Assembly: GCA_947498505.1 (NCBI GenBank)
Contig: CANMKG010000002.1
Span: 248,001-312,000, forward strand
Source of the DNA: an uncultured Maribacter sp.
GTDB lineage: Bacteria; Bacteroidota; Bacteroidia; Flavobacteriales; Flavobacteriaceae
Direction: 5' to 3'
Length of the DNA: 64,000 bases
Both the position numbers and the translations under genes were made by a program. Below, in pieces: positions 60,755-64,000 of the stretch. The notes beneath the pieces were generated by a model. It was not told where the DNA came from, did no database searches, and worked only from the letters and a program-made list of their open reading frames with translations. Each line of letters starts with the position of its first letter. Positions within the stretch are counted from its first letter, which is position 1.

Positions 60755-61884
60755 AAGTTCAGCAGGCAGTTAAAAAAGAGGGAGAAGCATGGGAGTTTTT
60801 TCCAGAAAGTAAAAATTTAAACAAACCTTTAGTACTGGTTTTCGGAAACCGATATTTATTGGAAGATAAAAATTTGTACCAAGAGGTAAGAAACTATTAT
60901 CCCGAAGGTGAAATTGTTTTTGGGTCAACATCAGGTGAAATTATTCATGATAAAGTACTAGACAACAGTATTTGCTTAACTGCCGTTGAGTTCGAAAAAA
61001 GTTCGTTTATAGTAAAAAGTGCTAACGTTACTGATACTTCTGGTGACATAGAGCAATTAGGAGTTAACTTGTTTAAAAATCTTCCCAAAGAAAACCTTAA
61101 ACACATATTTGTTATATCTGAGGGGAGCACTGTTAACGGCAGTACTTTAATTGCTGGTTTAGAAAAGCATTTAAATGATGGTGTGAATATTTCTGGCGGA
61201 TTATGTGGAGATGGACCTAGATTTGAAAGAACTTTAGCTTCTTATAACACCAATCCAAGTGATGGAGAAGTTGTTGTAGTTGGCTTTTATGGAGATAGTC
61301 TTGAAGTGAGTTGTGCAAATCATGGCGGTTGGACAAGCTTTGGGCCAGAACGGTCAATTACAAAATCTGATAATAACGTTTTGTATGAATTGGATAATCA
61401 ACCAGCTCTTGATTTATACAAATTATATCTTGGAGAAAAGGCTAAAGAATTGCCAGAAGCTGCATTGTTATATCCATTAAATTTAAAAATACAGGGAGAA
61501 TCAGAAACCTTGGTGAGAACTATTTTAAACATTAATGAGAAGGATAATAGTATGATTTTAGCTGGAGATGTTCCAGAAGGAGCTACAGTGCAGCTAATGA
61601 TGTCTACTGTTGATGATATTGCTGAGGCCGCTTCAACAGCCGCTACTTTTGCAATGCGTGACAGAAAAAATAAACCTCAATTAGGATTATTAGTTAGTTG
61701 TGTAGGAAGAAAATTAGTAATGGATCAACGTACAGAAGAAGAGGTAGAAGAGGTAATAGATGTAATTGGTGATCAGGCTGTGGTAGCAGGGTTTTATTCT
61801 TACGGAGAAATGGCTCCGTTTGCTGGGCAAGACAAATGCAAATTACACAATCAGACAATGACGCTAACACTTATAAGTGAATAA
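60751..61884 (+). CDS. FIST-domain protein of NosP type
   Basis: Protein of 377 residues, cytoplasmic: FIST_N (about 25-215: FGSTSGEIIH, GSTVNGSTL, ISGGLCGDGPRFE) and FIST_C (about 220-360: DNQPALDLYKLYLGE, LLVSCVGRK, VAGFYSYGEMAP). FIST proteins of the NosP group are NO-binding haem sensors that control a neighbouring kinase. The candidate haem ligand is H191 in the NHGGWTSFGPE turn, which is the region assigned to the haem His in NosP. The gene overlaps both kinase genes (ATGA in front, TAATG behind), so kinase-FIST-kinase are one translated block. Haem binding needs test: not all FIST proteins bind haem. Confidence 0.88.
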   Translation: MKVQQAVKKEGEAWEFFPESKNLNKPLVLVFGNRYLLEDKNLYQEVRNYYPEGEIVFGSTSGEIIHDKVLDNSICLTAVEFEKSSFIVKSANVTDTSGDIEQLGVNLFKNLPKENLKHIFVISEGSTVNGSTLIAGLEKHLNDGVNISGGLCGDGPRFERTLASYNTNPSDGEVVVVGFYGDSLEVSCANHGGWTSFGPERSITKSDNNVLYELDNQPALDLYKLYLGEKAKELPEAALLYPLNLKIQGESETLVRTILNINEKDNSMILAGDVPEGATVQLMMSTVDDIAEAASTAATFAMRDRKNKPQLGLLVSCVGRKLVMDQRTEEEVEEVIDVIGDQAVVAGFYSYGEMAPFAGQDKCKLHNQTMTLTLISE

Positions 61885-62945
61885 TGCATCCATTATTAAA
61901 AAGACAAATACGAAAATTTTTGCCTGCTGAAATTGCAGATATGCCTCAATTACAGGATTTCTTGAAGGCGATAGGGAGGTCGTATCAGAATAACGACGAT
62001 AAATTGGAAATGATTCAAAGGTCAACTACAATTAGTTCTAAAGAGCTTTCATATGTTAACGCACAGTTACGCAAGAAAATAGAAAATCAAAAAAAGGTAT
62101 TTGTAACATTAAGTAAAGTGGTTAGTGTTATGGATAATTCAGAAGACGAGGGAGAAGTAAATCAAAATCATAATGAAGTAGATCCTATAAAATTGGCAAC
62201 TAAAATTGAGGAACAAACCAATAAAATTTTACAACTTACTGAAGAACGAAAAAATCTTTTAAAAGATTTAGAAGAGCAAAATGAGTCATTGAATAATTAT
62301 GCACATATGGTTTCTCACGATTTAAAGTCGCCTATAAGAAACATGCACACTTTAATGAGTTGGATTATTGAAAAGGAGCATAATAAGTTTTCTGATGAAA
62401 GTAAATTTAATTGCGACTTGGTAAATCAAAATTTGGTTAAAGTAGATAACCTTATTGAAGGTATTTTGCGCCATGCAACACTAGAGGATTATGAAGAAGA
62501 AAAAACAAATATATCATTGGCTGATTTAATTGATGAAATTAAAAACACCATATACATACCAGATAACATTGAAATAATAATAGACGGGGAACTTCCTGTT
62601 TTACATAAAGATAAATACAAGTTAGAACATTTGTTCAAAAATTTATTTACCAATTCAATAACTGCAACAGAGGGTGTAGAAAACGGACAAATTATAGTTA
62701 AGGCTTCTGATAAAGATGATTATTGGGAGTTTAAGGTAAGAGATAATGGCAAAGGAATCGCTAAAAAATATCAGAATAATATTTTTGATATGTTCACGAA
62801 ACTTGAGAATAACGCAAAAGCAACCGGAATTGGGTTGGCTTTGGTAAAAAAAATTGTAAATATATATGAAGGAAATATTTGTTTGGAGTCTGAATTGGAT
62901 AAAGGAACAGAAGTGTCCTTCACGATTAAAAAAGAAGTAGTATGA
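61884..62945 (+). CDS. Histidine kinase, likely NosP/FIST partner
   Basis: Cytoplasmic kinase of 353 residues. The N-terminus MHPLLKRQIRKFL is of the type found in kinases encoded next to FIST/NosP genes. Coiled coils (about 30-75 and 95-135) lead to HisKA with H145 in HMVSHDLKSPIRN and an HATPase domain with NLFTNSITAT, RDNGKGIA and GIGLALVKK. No PAS domain or receiver. It is paralogous to the kinase at 59159-60754 from the H box onward (both have an YIPD block and the same HATPase ending). Starts at the last base of the FIST stop and ends in a four-base overlap with the Hpt gene. Confidence 0.9.
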   Translation: MHPLLKRQIRKFLPAEIADMPQLQDFLKAIGRSYQNNDDKLEMIQRSTTISSKELSYVNAQLRKKIENQKKVFVTLSKVVSVMDNSEDEGEVNQNHNEVDPIKLATKIEEQTNKILQLTEERKNLLKDLEEQNESLNNYAHMVSHDLKSPIRNMHTLMSWIIEKEHNKFSDESKFNCDLVNQNLVKVDNLIEGILRHATLEDYEEEKTNISLADLIDEIKNTIYIPDNIEIIIDGELPVLHKDKYKLEHLFKNLFTNSITATEGVENGQIIVKASDKDDYWEFKVRDNGKGIAKKYQNNIFDMFTKLENNAKATGIGLALVKKIVNIYEGNICLESELDKGTEVSFTIKKEVV

Positions 62946-63265
62946 CGACTGAGAAACCAAATTTGAACTATATAAAAGAATTAGCTGGAGGTGATAGCTC
63001 ATTTGAACAAAAGTTTTTGGACATTGTTAAAAATGAATTTCCGGTTGAAAAAAAGGAATATCTAGACTGTTTAAATAGAAGGGATAATAATGCAACGGCC
63101 GAGATTGTGCACAAACTAAAACACAAATTAAATATTCTAGGATTACAAGATGGGTACCGCTTGGCTGTTGGGTATGAGGAGGAACTTAAATGCGGAGATT
63201 ACAAGCTTAAAGATGATTTTTTAAGTGTTCTTAACGTAATAGATAATTATATTTTAACCATTTAA
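62942..63265 (+). CDS. Histidine phosphotransfer (Hpt) protein
   Basis: Protein of 107 residues. The four-helix Hpt pattern has AEIVHKLKHKLNILGL with phospho-acceptor H57. The overlap with the kinase gene (ATGA) and the 2-base gap before the LytTR gene indicate that it bridges the two kinases and the response regulator, giving a four-step His-Asp-His-Asp type relay if the lone receiver at 58131-58535 takes part, or direct His-His-Asp transfer otherwise. Confidence 0.87.
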   Translation: MTTEKPNLNYIKELAGGDSSFEQKFLDIVKNEFPVEKKEYLDCLNRRDNNATAEIVHKLKHKLNILGLQDGYRLAVGYEEELKCGDYKLKDDFLSVLNVIDNYILTI

Positions 63266-63267
63266 TT

Positions 63268-63981
63268 ATGAACTGCATAATTGTAGATGACGAAGCTACA
63301 GCCAGGGCAATAGTAAGCAAAATGTGTTCTGATACTCAAAACATGAATGTTCTTGAGGAGTTTTCTAGTGCCATTGATGCCATAAAATTTTTAAACAAAC
63401 AATCTGTAGACGTTGTTTTCTTGGATATCCATATGCCAACGTTTACAGGATTTGATTTTGTTGAAACCTTAAAAGAATCGCCTAAAATTGTATTGGTTAC
63501 TTCTGATAAAGAATTGGCTACTCAGGCATTTGAATATGAAAATATTGTAGACTATTTGGTTAAGCCAATTACGCAAGAACGTTTTAATAAATCTGTGTCT
63601 AAAATTACCACAGCATTAAATAACCAAATAATACTTAATTCAGCGGAGAACAAGCCTGTAAAGCAAAATAATGAGCTATTTATAAATATAGACCACCGAT
63701 TAATAAAGTTGAAATTTGATGAAATTTTGCTTATTAAAGCTTTAGGTGACTATATTAATATTAAGACGGAAAAGGAAGATTATAAAGTACACACTACTTT
63801 AAAAAAGATTAAAGAAAAACTTCCGCAAAATACTTTTGTGCAAACGCACCGTTCGTATATAATAAACTTCACTAAAATTATTGATATTGAAGATAATAGT
63901 GTGTTAATAGCTAAAAATGTAGTGCCTATTAGTAGGTCAAGTAGACCTGAATTAATGCAACATTTAAATTTATTAAAATAA
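63268..63981 (+). CDS. LytTR-family response regulator
   Basis: Regulator of 237 residues: receiver domain (1-120) with DDEA acidic pair, phospho-acceptor D53 in VVFLDIHMP and the KPI lysine, and a C-terminal LytTR DNA-binding domain (about 140-237: LIKLKFDEILLIKALGDYINI, THRSYIINF, VPISRSSRPEL). It is the only DNA-binding output of the operon and the likely end point of the relay. The target genes are unknown; LytTR sites are usually direct repeats with about 9- to 10-base words. The window ends 19 bases after its stop. Confidence 0.92.
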   Translation: MNCIIVDDEATARAIVSKMCSDTQNMNVLEEFSSAIDAIKFLNKQSVDVVFLDIHMPTFTGFDFVETLKESPKIVLVTSDKELATQAFEYENIVDYLVKPITQERFNKSVSKITTALNNQIILNSAENKPVKQNNELFINIDHRLIKLKFDEILLIKALGDYINIKTEKEDYKVHTTLKKIKEKLPQNTFVQTHRSYIINFTKIIDIEDNSVLIAKNVVPISRSSRPELMQHLNLLK

Positions 63982-64000
63982 CCTTATTTAATATTTCTAT

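Noticed and set aside
1-64000. CRISPR arrays, tRNA/rRNA genes, insertion sequences, prophage or integrase genes
   Set aside because: No regular spaced repeats, cloverleaf sequences, terminal inverted repeats with transposase frames, or integrase motifs were seen on either strand.

Overview
The window is low-GC DNA from a marine-type member of the Flavobacteriia (Bacteroidota). The signs are Bacteroidota -7 promoter elements (TAnnTTTG), a hybrid two-component AraC regulator, many Sec/lipoprotein carbohydrate-active enzymes with formylglycine sulfatases, a CcoN-CcoO fusion oxidase, and LytTR signalling. I cannot name the genus from sequence alone. No tRNA, rRNA, CRISPR array, transposase or prophage gene was seen.

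Layout. (1) 1-18.4 kb is a polysaccharide utilisation region. It holds the C-terminal part of a hybrid sensor/AraC regulator, then eight minus-strand genes (S1 sulfatase, GH117, GH2, two GH28-like, S1 sulfatase, GH29, GH2) and, beyond a 341-base divergent promoter gap, a plus-strand GH16 and a second GH29. The set fits step-wise breakdown of a sulfated red-algal galactan (agar/porphyran type); this is inference. No SusC/SusD pair is inside the window. (2) 18.5-22.0 kb holds a NahK-like sugar-1-kinase and a nucleotidyltransferase, divergent from a GH109-type enzyme: a plausible N-acetylhexosamine release-and-salvage unit. (3) 22.1-37.7 kb is a low-oxygen respiration region: hemN, two universal stress proteins, a group III globin, the cbb3 oxidase genes (ccoS, ccoNO, ccoQ, ccoP, ccoG, ccoH), a copper ATPase (ccoI), a Crp/Fnr regulator and an unidentified Cys-containing 600-residue protein. 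Five palindromes of the form TGAYA-N2-TRTCA lie in front of six promoters, each exactly 29.5 bases from its -7 element. The local Crp/Fnr protein is the obvious candidate to bind them. (4) 37.7-39.2 kb holds a lipoprotein with an alpha/alpha-barrel look and a candidate small RNA. (5) 39.2-46.0 kb is the histidine utilisation operon hutH-I-U-G with a divergent LysR regulator. (6) 46.0-58.0 kb is mixed housekeeping: nitroreductase, serine hydrolase, a BlaI/M56 pair with three perfect operators, ruvC, hemW, cyclase, DUF4230, MmcQ/YjbR, a membrane MutS-like ATPase and a DUF457 protein. (7) 58.1-64.0 kb is a signalling operon: a lone receiver, then H-NOX, histidine kinase, FIST/NosP-like protein, second histidine kinase, Hpt protein and LytTR response regulator. 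It reads as a nitric-oxide phosphorelay in which two unrelated haem-sensor families each precede their own kinase and converge on one Hpt and one DNA-binding output.

The two most noteworthy items are the dual-sensor (H-NOX plus NosP/FIST) phosphorelay and the geometrically exact Fnr-type regulon, which also covers the unidentified Cys-containing protein. Several starts were moved from upstream TTG codons to internal ATG codons on signal-peptide, domain or spacing grounds.
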